From contig JACAAK010000009.1 in the NCBI GenBank assembly GCA_025093985.1, positions 1,116,001 to 1,180,000 of the forward strand: DNA of 64,000 bases, given 5' to 3'. The notes beneath the pieces were generated by a model, which saw only the letters and a program-made list of their open reading frames with translations, was not told the DNA's origin and searched no databases. Position 1 is the stretch's first letter; each line of letters starts with the position of its first letter. This document shows, piece by piece, positions 52,965 through 64,000 of the stretch. A program made the position numbers and the translations under genes. The DNA is from Calvatia gigantea (taxonomy: Eukaryota > Basidiomycota > Agaricomycetes > Agaricales > Lycoperdaceae).

Positions 52965-54507
52965 TATTACATGTGTTACCTTACTTCACAACCAGGCCCA
53001 GATTGTCTCCACTTAGGGAGAGGGTCAATGCTATAGCCCAGGAGTATATGACAAGTCTCAATGACTTCTGTGCATACTTCAGATCACTCCCTTGAGTAGA
53101 AGCTCGCACTTGTCTGAGAAGTCCAAGTTAAATGTCACTGCAGTCCCCAAGGTTGTTAATCTTGTAGCAGATGAGCGAAGATAAGGAAGCTTGTTACTAG
53201 AATAACCTAAGGTAATACAAGTGTACTACTTAAGGTTTATATACTAGCTACAAATAGGAGATGAGAAATTATGTAGTAAAGAGGTATGAGTCAATGAGAG
53301 ACTACTATAAGTTAATTGGTATATTAAGGAATCATAGGGAAGGGAAAAGAAGTGATATGAGTCATAGGAAGCTGGGGACAAGTAGATAGAAGTCCGATAG
53401 TGTTACAGTGAGGTCTACTTGTTCCATAAGTGGACCCGTTATCTATCTGAAGATGATAACAAAGGGAGGCTCCTTCTCGAAGGCTTCAAGTTATTTATAG
53501 TTACCTACAATGTAACTATAATAACCTTCAGTCTATAATCAAGAACTTATTGACATTACAATTCTAGTCCTTAGTCTTCAGGATTGCTTATAAGATAATG
53601 GGAGGTCGTTTTAAGAGTTTATTATCAAGAGGAGGTAAAAGGACTAGTATTGAGTCTCCACCTAACCAAGTAGAAACGATGGGCTCTACTGGAGGTTTTG
53701 ACAGGTATATATACTACATTCATGTATGTACTTGTTTATGTCTACATTAGGAGAACAATGGATGTGAAACTACCTAATTAGTAGAACAATGGTAATTCTA
53801 TAAATAATAGGGTCTAGGGTTACTTGTTATAGTATATAGGGTATAGGGTATAGATATTCTATGAAGTTCTAGAGTGTCTATTTATATAAGGGTTAAGGGT
53901 ATAGTAAAGTGGTATGACTTTACTATGATTTGTAATCTAAAGTATATAATGTGGTATAACTTGTGAAATAGTACGACTTTAGAGTATTAGTAAGTGTATG
54001 CTATTATTATAATGTTCTATAATGTTAGAACTATAATAATAGAACTATATAGTATTATGTATAATGTTTATACATAATTTATTATCATTATGCTTGTCAT
54101 CTGTATGTGAAGATGTATGATCATCTTCTACAATCTATTGTAGTATATATGTTGTTTGTATATTATAAGAATAATCTATAGTCAATGTTGACATTTGAAG
54201 TCTTCATCATTATACAAGTCTCTTCATAGATGTTGTATAAATTGTTATTCATAAGAATAGATTATTGATCTAATCTTATCTGATTGATTAGTCATTCTAG
54301 ATAATGACTAATAATGCTATAAATATTGATATTCATAACAGATAGTGGGAAACAGAAACAATGACTAGGAATGAGTCATAAGAAGCAAAGGTAGAAGTAC
54401 ATGTGATAAATAAATAAAGAACAGACCAGGGTATAGAGGAAAATAGTTAATACACTGAGACAAAGGAAATAAAGTTAGTCCACAGTAGTCCAGAGGTAAG
54501 TTCATAA
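52965..54507 (-). repeat. 3' LTR of A6, interrupted by F
   Basis: Begins TATTACATG (TG tip changed to TA) and resumes after F at GATAGTGGG to end TTCATAACA. Without F it is about 598 bp. Confidence 0.85.
53401..54340. repeat. F: AT-rich solo LTR, 940 bp, TSD GATAG
   Basis: TGTTACAGTG...TTCATAACA with GATAG at 53396-53400 and 54341-54345. It has no similarity to other parts of the window. It is very AT-rich and includes TATATATAC near 53706 and TATAGGGTATAGGG near 53835. No ORF of note. Its orientation is unknown. It is one of the last insertions here. Confidence 0.85.
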
Positions 54508-54542
54508 CATTAGCCTGTCTCTAGGTAAATTGCTCCAAAATT

Positions 54543-56273
54543 TTATGCAGATAGACACAAGTAGTCAAGGGAGTCACCATCATTGTAGTATTTGTTGTTG
54601 AAGGCATCACAGGGGTTAGAGTAAGTCAGAGGTTGTTGTCATTTCTTCATTCAGTTTACTGCTTCTACATGTTTGGGATATTGAGGGCAGTGTTCAATTT
54701 TATGTTGGGGATTTTGGGTTTCACAGATTCGACAGAAGTATTGAGGACAGGACCATGCATAGTGTCCAGGTTTCATTTTTCAATAGATGGGGCATATGGT
54801 ATGTGTACAATGGCTAGCCCAATGGCCAAATGCAGGGAGGTGGAGCTTTTTACATTTCTTGCAAAATGCTCCTGGGGTAAAGTTCGGGTTATTCATTGCT
54901 CAGGGTTGGGTGGGGGTTGATCTGTTGGAGGGTCTTCTTTGAGTATTCAATCCATGATCTCCTTTTCCTCTTCAGTTAGAATTGGTTCCCCATCATTGTT
55001 GAGCATCTGATTGAGATAGTCCATTAGGTTGTATACTGCTCATTCTATTTGAGCTTTGGACATTGTTGATTGGGGGGGACTGAGGTTGGGTGGAGGAAGA
55101 TGCTGTTGCTAAGGTGGGATTTGGAGTGGGGGGGGTACTGGGCGAGAGGTGTAGTTCGTTCGAAGTTGGGTGAGGGTGGTTGTTGGATGGGAGAGGATCA
55201 ACTTGATGCTCTCCAAGGTAGTGGGCAAAAGCCTGAGGTAGTCCAAGGCTTCATGCTGCTTGGATAAATATGAACGCTCAATTGGTTGCATAGTCATGAT
55301 CCCAATGAAGATGTTCATGTTGGAGTAGGGTGTTGCAGATAAGGTGCCAGTGATTTCTTTGATTGGCATTATGTAGATATTTGGTTCGGAATAAAGTTCG
55401 ATGGTCTTGGCTGAAGACTATCATGTGGAGGGATCCTGAATTTTGGAAATCAGGTCAAGACCATAATTCCACAGGTGAAGATTGACTGTCTCCAGCAGTT
55501 GGTGGTTCAAATCAGGATTCTGCTCCTGGTTCTTTGTCTGATGGATTTGCAGCGATGAATCCAGCAGTTGTATGTTCGGTTGGGTGGATTTTCTTCCAAG
55601 CAGATCTTGGGATCCCAGCTTGCTCCAAGGGGAGTGTCGGGGTGGGAGGTTGATTTAGTATGGAATATATGTAAGTGGGGGTTGGGGACCAGAGGAGTCA
55701 CTGGGGTTTTCCTTGAGAGTCATAGGAGACAGTATGGAGAATAGTTCTGGTGACGATTTTCGAGAAAGCAACTGGCAGTTCTCAGGGTTTGTGGCTAGAG
55801 GTAGTTCATTCCATATTGGCCCAGATGGGCTGTAATTCAGTGATACTGGATTGCTTCCAGTGTTCGTTGGGATAGGAAAGGTCAGCCTAGGGGAAGTGGG
55901 TGGTGGATTCACTGGAAGGGGGGATGTAGACACACTCAGCACCTGTGAAGATGTCAATCCAGAAGTGTTTGTTCTGGTCTGCAATTTGTTGGAGTTCGCT
56001 TTTGGAAAAGATACCATTTGGCAGTGTCAAAATTAGTCATTCTTGTTCTTTGTGGGTGATGATAGGGAGGGTAGAGGTTGATGGTTCATTGACCACAGGT
56101 GTGACAATGGGTAGCTTGGGTAGAGGAATACGAGGTGAGATGGGGAGAAATTGGATTTGTCAGATGGGAGTGTTGTAGTGGCTAGAGTGGGCAAATACCA
56201 ATGTAGGTGAGGGGGATGGGGCAATGATAGCAGCCTTCTTGCCCTTCTTATAGTTCTTCTGGGTAGGTGCCAT
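54543..56273 (-). pseudogene. ORF3 of A6, broken
   Basis: ATG at 56271-56273 (MAPTQKNYKKGKKAAIIAPS). Frames 55655-56017 and 55109-55369 cover the Pro/Ser linker and the region PIKEITGTLSATPYSNMNIFIG...ALDYLRLLPTTLESI, matching A2 and A3. The knuckle end (54640-54900) is partly decayed: some Cys are kept (CKKCKK, CPQY). Stop at 54543-54545. Confidence 0.75.
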
Positions 56274-56343
56274 TGATACAATTTGGGAATGTTGTAGAGA
56301 TGTCAGAGTAAGTTAGGAGAATGAGTGAGTCAGTTTTTGTTTT

Positions 56344-59300
56344 GGCTATTTATGTCCTTTTCATCATTTAGGTGGGGTGGTGTTTAGTCAGTGTTCTTTT
56401 TGGTATTTTTGTAACAGTTCTTGAGCATGTGGTGATAGTTGTGCTTCATTTTCCCAGGAGTTTTCTTTGTGGTCATAACCTTTCCACTTGATGTAATATT
56501 TCCTTTGTCTGTTTTTAGTTTGGTGGTTCAGAATTCCTTCAATTTCATATTCTTCTTCTTCTTCTATAATATCAGGCAGGGGTGGTTGTGGATTTGGTCT
56601 GTGGATATTGTTTTCAGTGTATTTGAAGAGAAGAGTGGTATGGAATATATTGTGAATTTTCCATGTTTCAGGTAGATTAAGTTGGTAGGAGAATGGTGAT
56701 AGGACTTCTTTTATTGTGAACGGTCCTAGGTGTCTCAGTGCTATTTTGTTTGATTTGAATGGGAGTTTCAGGTTTCTCCATTCTAGCCACACTTGTTGTC
56801 CTAGGGTGAAAGGTTTGAATTTAGATTTGATTCGTTGTTCCATGTATTCCATGGCTAGCTTGTGGGCAGTAATAGCTTCTCTTCATGCATGATCCAGGGA
56901 TTCTATTCTTTCTTCAGTGGTGGTAAAGTTTGATTCCTCAAGGATTGTGGGTATTCTGTGAGGTTTCATTCCATACATGAGTTCGAAAGGTATTTGTTTA
57001 CGATCAGAATGTGTTCTTGAGTTATGGGAGAACTCAAGAATGGGGAGTGTTTCAGACCAGGTGAAGGGGTTTCCTGTGTGATAGATGGACAGGTAGGCAG
57101 ATATTTCCTAGTTGAATCAGTTTAGTGGTTCCATCAGATTGAGGGTGGTAAGCTGATGAGAATGATTAGGTGATTCCTAAGCATTTCATGAGAGCTTGGC
57201 TGGAGTTTGCTTGGAATCTGGGGTCGTGGTCAGAGATTATTTTGTCTGGTAGTCCAAATCTAGTGTAGACTTTGTCTATAATTATGTTGGTGATTCCTTT
57301 GGTGGTGATTTCTTTCATACAAGGAATGAGAATTACCCCCTTCATAAGTCCATGGTCCACTATAGACAGAATTGCATCAAATCCATGGGATTTCAGCAGG
57401 TCCATTAATAGATCCATTGCGAAGTGTACAAATGGTCTGGTAGAGCTTGGTAGTGGGATTGGTTATAATGGTGGATAAGCGAGGTTCTGATTAATCTTGA
57501 ATTGTTGGCAAGTGCTGCATTCTTGAATGTAGTTCCAGTACAAAGGTACTCATTCCTGGCCAATACACTTCCATTTTGGCCATTTGGTAGGTTTCTTGTT
57601 CTCTAGGGTGTCTGGCAGAAGGGTGGTCATGGTACCATTGGATGATACATTGGCGGAGTTCCACATCTTCTGGGATAATAATTCTTCCTTCAAATGTCAT
57701 AAGTTGTCCTGATGATATGGGAATGATTCCATATTTTGAGTTGATTGCTTCCAGTGATTCCAATAGAAGTCACTTCATGGCTTCCATGGTAATTTCATCA
57801 TATTTAGATGATTTCGTGATTTCGTCTTGTAATTCTTGGTCAACCAGGAAGATGAATAGTTCATCTGGTAATATGATTATTGTACTAAGGAATACTTCTT
57901 CTGGAAGGACAACAACATTTTTGTTGTTATTGTCATCATTGGGGGTATGATCTAGTCTTCATGAGAGTGCATCTGCTGCTGGTATTTTTGTTCCAGGGAT
58001 GTATTCAGATGATGAAGTCAAAGTGTGTGAGGAATCTAAGCCATCAGGCTTGTCTTCTGGAGATATTTTGGGGTTTCCTCTAAAAGGTGAGGTTCTTGTG
58101 GTCAGTCCATATGGTTATGTGATGTTGGGCTCCTTCTAAGTAGTGTCGCCATTCTTCCAAGGCAGTGATTATGGCAAGAAGTTCTCGATTGTGTATTTCA
58201 TAGTTACATTAGAGGGATTGAATGCTTTAGATAGGAATGCTACAGGGTAGTAGTTTCCATTCATGTCTTGCTGAGATAGGATGGCTCCTAAAGCATATTT
58301 TGAAGTGTCAGTTTCAATAAAGAATGGTTTTGTTTGGTCTGGCATGAGTAAGATGGGTTTCTTCAAGAATTTCGCTTTTAGTTGTTTGAAAGCTTTGTTT
58401 GCTTTGATTTCCCATTCGAATTTCTTGGTTTTCAATAGTAGGGAGTTAAGTGGTTGAGAGATGTTGGCATAGCGATATATGAATTTTTGGTAGAAGTTAC
58501 AGAATCCCATAAATTTTCTGACATTGCAGGTAGTGTGGGGTAGGGGCCATTCTTCTATTCCATGGAGTTTGGTGTTATCCATTTCAATTTTATCAGGGGA
58601 GATTATCATGCTGAGATACTCGAGATGAATTTTGTCAAATTCGCATTTTTCCAGTTTCAGGTATAGGTCATTATCCTTTAGTATCTGGAGGGCTTCCATA
58701 GTAAGGTGATCCATTTCTTCTTGAGTTTTAGCATAGATTAGAATATTGTCCATGTAGATTATGATTCCTCCTTTGTCAAGCATTTTGGCAAATATTGTAT
58801 CCATCATTTTCTGAAATGTAGCAGGGGAGTTGTACATTCCAAAGAACATGACGTTCAGTTCATAGAGTCCAATGGGAGTTTTAAAGGCGGCTTTCCATTA
58901 GGTCACCTTCTCGGATTCTGATATTGTTATATCTGAGTCAGATGTCCATTTTGGTGAAGAGTTTCGCTCCTTGGAGTTTGTCCATAATAGTCATGATCAT
59001 AGGGATAGGGTAAGTGTTCTTCTTCATGTATTTGTTCAGATACTGGTAATCTTGGCAAGGGTGTAGTTTCCCATCCTTCTTTCCTACAAAGAAGAATGAA
59101 GAGGCCATTGGAGATTCAGATTTTCAGATGTACCCTTTTTGGAGGTTTTCATGTATGAACTTTTTGAGTTCTTCAGTTTCTAGAGGGGATAGAGGATATG
59201 TTTTTCCTAGTTCTGGTTTGAACATGTCTAGGAGTTTGATTTTATGATTGTAGGGGCAAGTCAGTGGAAATTGTTTAGATTTCTTGCTGTCGAATACAGA

Positions 59301-60123
59301 TGCAAATTTTTTGTATTTCCTGGGTAGTTTGGCTTGGGTTTTCAGGATAGATTTCTGTGCTAGCCTCATAGCTTGAGTAATCTTCATGTTGATTTCAAGT
59401 TCATGTGGAGTTTGGGTAATTCTATAGAGTTCATGTCCAAATGAAATTCATCAAAATCAATGTTTTCCAAGTAGAGTTTTAGTTCATCGATTGAGAGTTC
59501 TGGTTCATCAGAGTGAATAATTGCCTTAAAGACTTTTACAGCTAGTGGGTCAAAATCTTCAGTCTAGGTAGGTGTATTGTTCAGTGTCATTCATTCCATG
59601 AATGTCTAGGGCGAATTTTGTTGATGGTGGTGGGTCCAGTTTGTGGATTTCACAATGAGGGGTATAATATAAGTCATGATTTCACCAACTGAACTCTTGA
59701 ATAGTCCAGTTTATGTCCAGGTTTGTCTGTTGTAGCCAAGGAATATCTGAGGATTAGATCTTTTGATCCTATTCCTGAGATGTAGGCTTCAAAATGACAT
59801 TGCTTTCCATTGATTAGAGCATTTAGCTCTATGCTTTCATAGATTGATCCATTTTCGTTGGGGGTTCCATCTGTGTTAGACACCTTGATGGGTTGGTTGA
59901 TGGTATGGGTGCTACAGTCCATAAGTGTTGGTGAATGTGGAGGAGATGAAGTTTCCTTGAGCTCCTGAGTCAATTAACGCAGTGACTGGGATATTTTATA
60001 GGTGGTTTTGGTTTAGTTTAATAGAGAGAAAGATTGATGCTTTGTTGTTCAAGGTAGGGAGTTTGATTAGGTTAATTTGCAGGTCACCCAGTGATTCTTT
60101 TTCAAGATCAGGTGACGCCTTCA
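56344..60123 (-). pseudogene. Pol of A6, broken
   Basis: Order: protease (59124-60121, with shifts), TGA 59124-59126 at the PR-RT link, RT and RNase H (58169-58849; YMDNILIYAKT, so YMDD is YMDN), integrase (57166-57763), and chromodomain in the open frame 56388-56852 (YYIKWKGYDHKENSWEN). The stop TAG is at 56344-56346, 70 nt before ORF3. Same layout as A3 with many CpG-type stops. Confidence 0.83.
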
Positions 60124-60130
60124 AAAATCC
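60083..60130 (-). promoter_or_regulatory. Gag-pol -1 frameshift site of A6
   Basis: G GAT TTT at 60124-60130, gag TGA 60121-60123, 7-nt spacer, arms 60110-60116 (GTCACCT) and 60083-60089 (GGGTGAC). One pair is now G-U, and the stem is kept. Confidence 0.75.
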
Positions 60131-62145
60131 CCAAAAGGTTTGAGTGTTGAGTTGGTGATATAGGCTTCTCTGAACTCCATTCAGTTCATTGGTTGGGAGA
60201 GTTCTCTGATCATGGCCTGAATGTCCAATGTAGAGATTTTTCAGGTTTGGTTCATGGCAGCACCAGAATAATTTCATGAGGGTTGTGGTGGTTGAGGTCA
60301 TGAATATCATGGCAATTGCATAAGTCTTTGTTGAGGAGGATTTGGTCAGTTTTGGTGGCTTATTCTTGGATAGGTTTGGATCAGGGTTTGGACAGTTGCT
60401 GATAAGGTGTCCAAACTTTCCAGTATCCTATATATTTTCTGGCTTTGTAGTGAGCAACTTGCTTGGTGGTAAATACAGCATTTAGTTGTAACTTGGGGTT
60501 GTCAGGAATTGGGATTATCATAGAAGTTGTCATGTTCTTGTTCAGGATAATAATAATATGGTTCTTTCATCTTCAGTAGAATGGTTCATAATGGTCTTGT
60601 GATTCCATTGGCATTTCATGTATTGTTCATCTAAGTTGATTATTTGGTTGAAAATGAGTGTGGTAGTTCTATTGAGGGAATTGTGGTGGTTGGTAGGGGG
60701 TGGGGTTTTTCAGGAAGTTTCAGGGCCACATTGCGTCAGCTTGACGATTGACTGAGTCTCAGTTGTACTGCATCAGGTATACCATTCAGGTGATAGTTTC
60801 AGGGTGGTCCTTCTTTCCTTATCCAGACTTCTCTGGCTAGGAAAGGAATTGAGTCCTCAGTTTGTATTGCTCGATTAATGCTTTGTTGTCTTGGATTCCT
60901 CCAATTGATACAAGACATTGAAATTCGAGGTTGAAATCAGTTGCAGATAATTTGTTTTATTTTAGTTCATACTATTGTCTTCATGCAGTGATTTGTTCAT
61001 CTACTGGAGTGAAGTGTTTTAGGATTTCTGTTTCAAATTCTTTGAATGTAGAGTATCTCCAAGGGATGGGTTTTCCACGAGCATCAGTGATTCAGCTTTT
61101 ATAGTATTGCTCTGACCAGGATCCGGCTTTTCCTTCAACCATAAGGCCGAGGACAAATCTAATTTGTTATTGGTCATCTGTAAACACTCTTGGGTTCATT
61201 TCAAGGTAGTTCTTGACTAGCATCCACCAAGTTTTGAATCTTGGGTTAGTTCCATTGAAGTTAGGAGGTTTTTGTCCAATTTCTTTTGAGTTTCCATCGT
61301 TTCCTACAAACTGAATGGCAGGGGTGTATTGTCTTCATCTTTGTCTTCCTCCTCCAAGTGAGAAAGTGGATGGAGTGGATGGAGCATTGCTGGAACTTCA
61401 TGATGAGGGAGGGGAGGGAGAGGGTGCTCTATCTCTGTGGCCTCTGGATGGAGATCCTCCTCTGGGAGGTCTTCGTATTCCGATTCCAAATATGGGTGTG
61501 ACTCTTCCTGATTCTGGTAGAGGTTGGTCTATTGGTCGAACATTTGTTTGAGTTTGAGTTTGAGTTGAAGTAGCCATTGCTTCAGTTTTTGGATGTATTG
61601 GTTCTTGTGATTCAAAACCAGGGATGTCTGGGTATTCAATGGTGTCTGGAGTATATAGAAGATGAATTTCTTCTCGGTTTTGAATGTCTTGAGTGATGTC
61701 TGGCTGTTCAGGTAGCTGGTGGTAGGTTTCATCATCAGACTTGTCTTTGAGGATAAATGGTAAGGTCTGGGGGTTTTCGATTCCAAATTGGGATGGAGAT
61801 ACGGCTCTGGACAGGGTTTGTGGTGGTGATTCCTGTGATGGGTGTTTTTTGGGCGAATCAGGTTGAAAATAGTTGAATTTGCCACTTTGAGATGTTTTAG
61901 GGGGTTCAGGTTTGTTGGATCTTCTTGTAGGTGCAGGTAGTTCTTGTAGTAGTTTAGGTTTTTGAGATCTCATTCAGTGGGGTGTAATATATTCTTTCTG
62001 AGAATGGTGCTGAAGGTCCTTCTGGTTGGTGGGCACATTGGGGTGGTAGTGTGGTAGGCGATTCAAAGGATTGTTGAGTTGGTGTATGGAATAATCATTC
62101 TGGAGAGGAAGGAGGGTGTATGGGATGTTTCCCTTTTCGAGACAT
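60121..62145 (-). pseudogene. Gag of A6, broken
   Basis: ATG at 62143-62145 (MSRKGKHPIHPPSSPE). A 191-codon frame (61398-61973) gives the disordered N-terminal part (SQSGKFNYFQPDSPKKHPSQ...). The capsid part around 61000-61280 is frameshifted. The knuckle near 60400-60440 has lost at least one Cys. Ends at the frameshift site. Confidence 0.8.
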
Positions 62146-62437
62146 GGTGAAAGAAAACAGATAGCAGTAACCAGGCCTGCTCTATTTGACACTACTAGGT
62201 GGAGGCTTCTCGACATGTCAATATACAGAGGATAATAGAGAAAAAATAGCAAACTAGTGGTGAATAGTCCCACTCTTCTTGACACTACCTAGCAGAGGAT
62301 GAAACACACAATCAGTAGACCTGAAGTTCTACTCTTCTTGACCCTATTACTGGGAAGGCTTCTCAATGTCAACTGGACAGAGGAATAATTGGCAGAAGCT
62401 GGCTGTAAGAGTCATGTAGAAATAAAAGGAAGGGGTG

Positions 62438-62728
62438 AGGTTATTCTTATGTTACGTGCATTACCTTACTTCACAACTGGACCTGGAATGTCTCCACTCA
62501 GGGAGAGGATCAATACAGGCCCAGGAATATACAACAAGTCTCAATGACTTCTGTGCAGACTTCGGATTGCTCCCAGTCAAGTAGAAGCTCGTGCTTGTCT
62601 GAGAAGTCCGAGTTAAATGTCACTGCAGTCCCCAAGGTTGTTAACCTTGTAGCAGACAAGCAAAGATAAGGAAGCTTGTTACTAGAATAACCTAAGGTAA
62701 TACAGGTGTACTACTTAAGGTTTATATA
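62438..62728 (-). promoter_or_regulatory. TATA box, RNA start and self-priming site of A6
   Basis: TATATAAA (62721-62728, minus), AGGTTATTCT (62684-62693, minus) 35 bp on, exact complement AGAATAACCT (62438-62447, minus), 2 nt inside the LTR. Confidence 0.75.
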
Positions 62729-63052
62729 CTAGCTATGCATAGGAGATGAGTAATTATGTAGTAAAAGGGTATGAGTCAATGAGAGACTACTATGGGTTAA
62801 TTAGTAATCTAAGGAATCATAGGGAAGTGAAAGGAAGCAATACAAGTCATAAGAAACATGGAGACGAGTAAATAGAAGTCTGATGGTAGGATAACAGGAA
62901 CAATGACTTGGAATAAGTCATAAGAAGTGAAGGTAGAAGTATATGTGATAAATAAATAAAGAATGGACTGGGGTATAGAGGAAAAGAGTTAATATGCTGA
63001 TAAGTGGAGAAATGAAGTTAATCCGCAGTAATCCAGTAGTAAGTTCATAACA
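62450..63052 (-). repeat. 5' LTR of A6
   Basis: 603 bp, TGTTACGTG...TTCATAACA as written on plus. The outer flank is B3 ORF3 (TTGTTGACATC). Confidence 0.9.
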
Positions 63053-63246
63053 TTGTTGACATCCCTTAGTAGGGTTTCGAGTAGTCCTTGTGCTGGGGAC
63101 AGTGTAGTGGCAAGGTTGTAATGAGTGCCTCAAGGTGTAGATGCTTGGCTATTGCCTAGTTCTGGGAAGGGAACGGAAGAGATCGTGGTGGGGGTAGAGT
63201 GGATGAGGGAGCTGATAGTGATGCAGTTGGCTTGGGAGGAGGGCAT
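63053..63246 (-). pseudogene. ORF3 N-terminus of family B (B3)
   Basis: ATG 63244-63246 (MPSSQANCITISSLIHS), then GTHYNLATTLSPAQGLLETLLRDVN, truncated by A6 within the shared N-terminal motif. Confidence 0.75.
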
Positions 63247-63251
63247 GTCTG

Positions 63252-64000
63252 CTAGTTTCTTTGCCTGGGTAGTGGCTTGGGTGATGACTTTTTGGATTTT
63301 CTGCCCCCTTTTTATGGATATCCTCCAGATGCCTTTTTTGGTATTCTGCTATTGCATCTTGAGCATTCACTAAGTTCAACTCTGCTGTCCACATATCATC
63401 TTCATTACTATACCCCTTCCAATGTATTAGGAACTGATATCTCCATCCTTGTTTTTGTCGTCCTCGGATCTCTTCCACCTCATATTCTTCCTCATTATTG
63501 ATGATCACTGGCTCTGGTGCTGGTATTTTCCATTGGCTTGGGAACATTGCCTTTTGCACCAGTGTTAACAGTTGTTCATTGAATACATCATGGATGGCCC
63601 ATCCTTCTGGTAAGGCAAGCCAATATGCCACTTCTCCTATCTTTTCCTTAATTTGAAAGGGCCCATATCTCTTCTGGCCTAGCTTCTTTGATGGTTGATT
63701 GGTATGGACATTTGTGCTTTCCAGCCATACTTCATCTCCAATTTCATACCACTTTATGTGCAACTTGTTGTTATTGTGTGTCTGTTTCATCTTTTCTTGA
63801 TAAGATTGTAGTACTGCTGCGGAGTTGTCTCTTGCATTTTGAAGCTGTTTCAGGAATTCTGTGCTACTCAGGTTGTTTGTCATCCCATAGTCCTTTCCTT
63901 TCCAGGGGTGACATCCATAATTGAGATAGAAGGGTGTCTCCTGTATTCCACTATGTTTCTTGTCATTATACTGGAATTCAGCCATAGGCAACCAGTTTGC
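63252..64000 (-). pseudogene. Integrase C-terminus with chromodomain (B3), well preserved, partial
   Basis: An open frame from the window edge: MAEFQYNDKKHSGIQETPFY, the GPY-like segment KRYGPFQIKEKIGEVAYWLA, then a clear chromodomain (YEVEEI, YQFLIHWKGYSNEDDMW, NAQDAIAEYQKRH). The aromatic cage-type positions Y, W and W are visible. The frame runs past the pol TAG position (63252-63254) because of a nearby one-base change. The spacing from TAG to the ORF3 ATG is 5 nt, not 6. Confidence 0.82.

Larger units (their letters stand above)
52965..63052 (-). mobile_element. A6: full-length family A element, decayed, with nested solo LTR F
   Basis: On the minus strand: 5' LTR (62450-63052), self-priming site, gag, pol, ORF3 and 3' LTR (52965-54507, split by F at 53401-54340). 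The left flank is A5 pol, the right flank B3 ORF3, and no target duplication is shared, as for A2. Moderately old. Confidence 0.88.
63053..64000 (-). mobile_element. B3: family B integrase end and ORF3 start, cut by A6 and the window edge
   Basis: Minus-strand colinear match to B2 41170-42115. The ORF3 part stops at the A6 LTR, and the upstream pol is outside the window. Confidence 0.85.

Noticed and set aside
53832..53855. Telomere-like repeat in F
   Set aside because: TATAGGG occurs twice only and is not a TTAGGG array. It is a short AT-rich repeat inside the LTR.
10995..54345. Target preference for GAT (TSDs GATCG, GATTC, GATAG)
   Set aside because: Only four clear TSDs, one of them CCTAG, from different families and orientations. 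Too few to claim a bias.

Overview
The window looks like nuclear DNA of a filamentous basidiomycete, probably an agaricomycete. The evidence is the style of the chromodomain Ty3/Gypsy elements, the gag zinc knuckles and the CpG-type decay; the species cannot be named from the sequence. I see no host gene, rRNA, tRNA or CRISPR array. Almost all 64 kb is a nest of LTR retrotransposons in several age classes. Such gene-free, CpG-depleted nests are typical of fungal pericentromeric or other heterochromatin.

Five LTR families are named here A to F (D is not used). Family A has an LTR of about 603 bp (TGTTAC...GTAACA) and the order gag, then protease-RT-RNase H-integrase-chromodomain, then an extra third ORF (ORF3) with three zinc knuckles. 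Family B has a 307-308 bp LTR and the order gag with two knuckles, pol with chromodomain, then a different ORF3. Family C has an LTR starting TGTCAGGG and only gag and the start of pol are present. Family E has a gag on the minus strand and an LTR of about 1.3 kb. Family F is one AT-rich solo LTR of 940 bp.

Layout: A1 3' part (1-1484, -); C1 (1485-6142, +) carrying a solo A LTR and an error-like patch (3371-4872); full-length A2 (6143-15589, +) with a solo B LTR; B1 (15590-21718, -); E1 (21719-23742, -); A LTR (23743-24345); C2, a B LTR piece, an A fragment and C3 (24346-27289); A3 (27290-37962, -), interrupted by a solo E LTR that itself holds a solo B LTR, and containing a 2.84 kb tandem duplication; B2 (37963-43239, +); A4 (43240-49684, -); an E LTR (49685-50547, +); A5 (50548-52964, +); full-length A6 (52965-63052, -) with solo LTR F in its 3' LTR; and B3 (63053-64000, -). 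A3 and B2 are the CpG-rich, best preserved copies. The others are decayed mainly by C-to-T change at CpG.

The most interesting signals are mechanistic and shared by A and B. (1) Gag and pol overlap in the -1 frame at the same heptamer, G GAT TTT. It is followed after 6-7 nt by a stem-loop that keeps its pairing between copies through wobble and covarying pairs. (2) The first bases of the predicted transcript, about 35 bp after the LTR TATA box, are complementary to the primer-binding site 2 nt inside the LTR, which is Tf1/sushi-like self-priming. (3) An extra ORF lies in the env position but shows no membrane features. It starts 6 nt after the pol stop and in the same frame in B, and encodes triple zinc knuckles in A. 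The two ORF3 proteins share a short N-terminal motif. Several junctions and one noisy patch need checking against raw reads.
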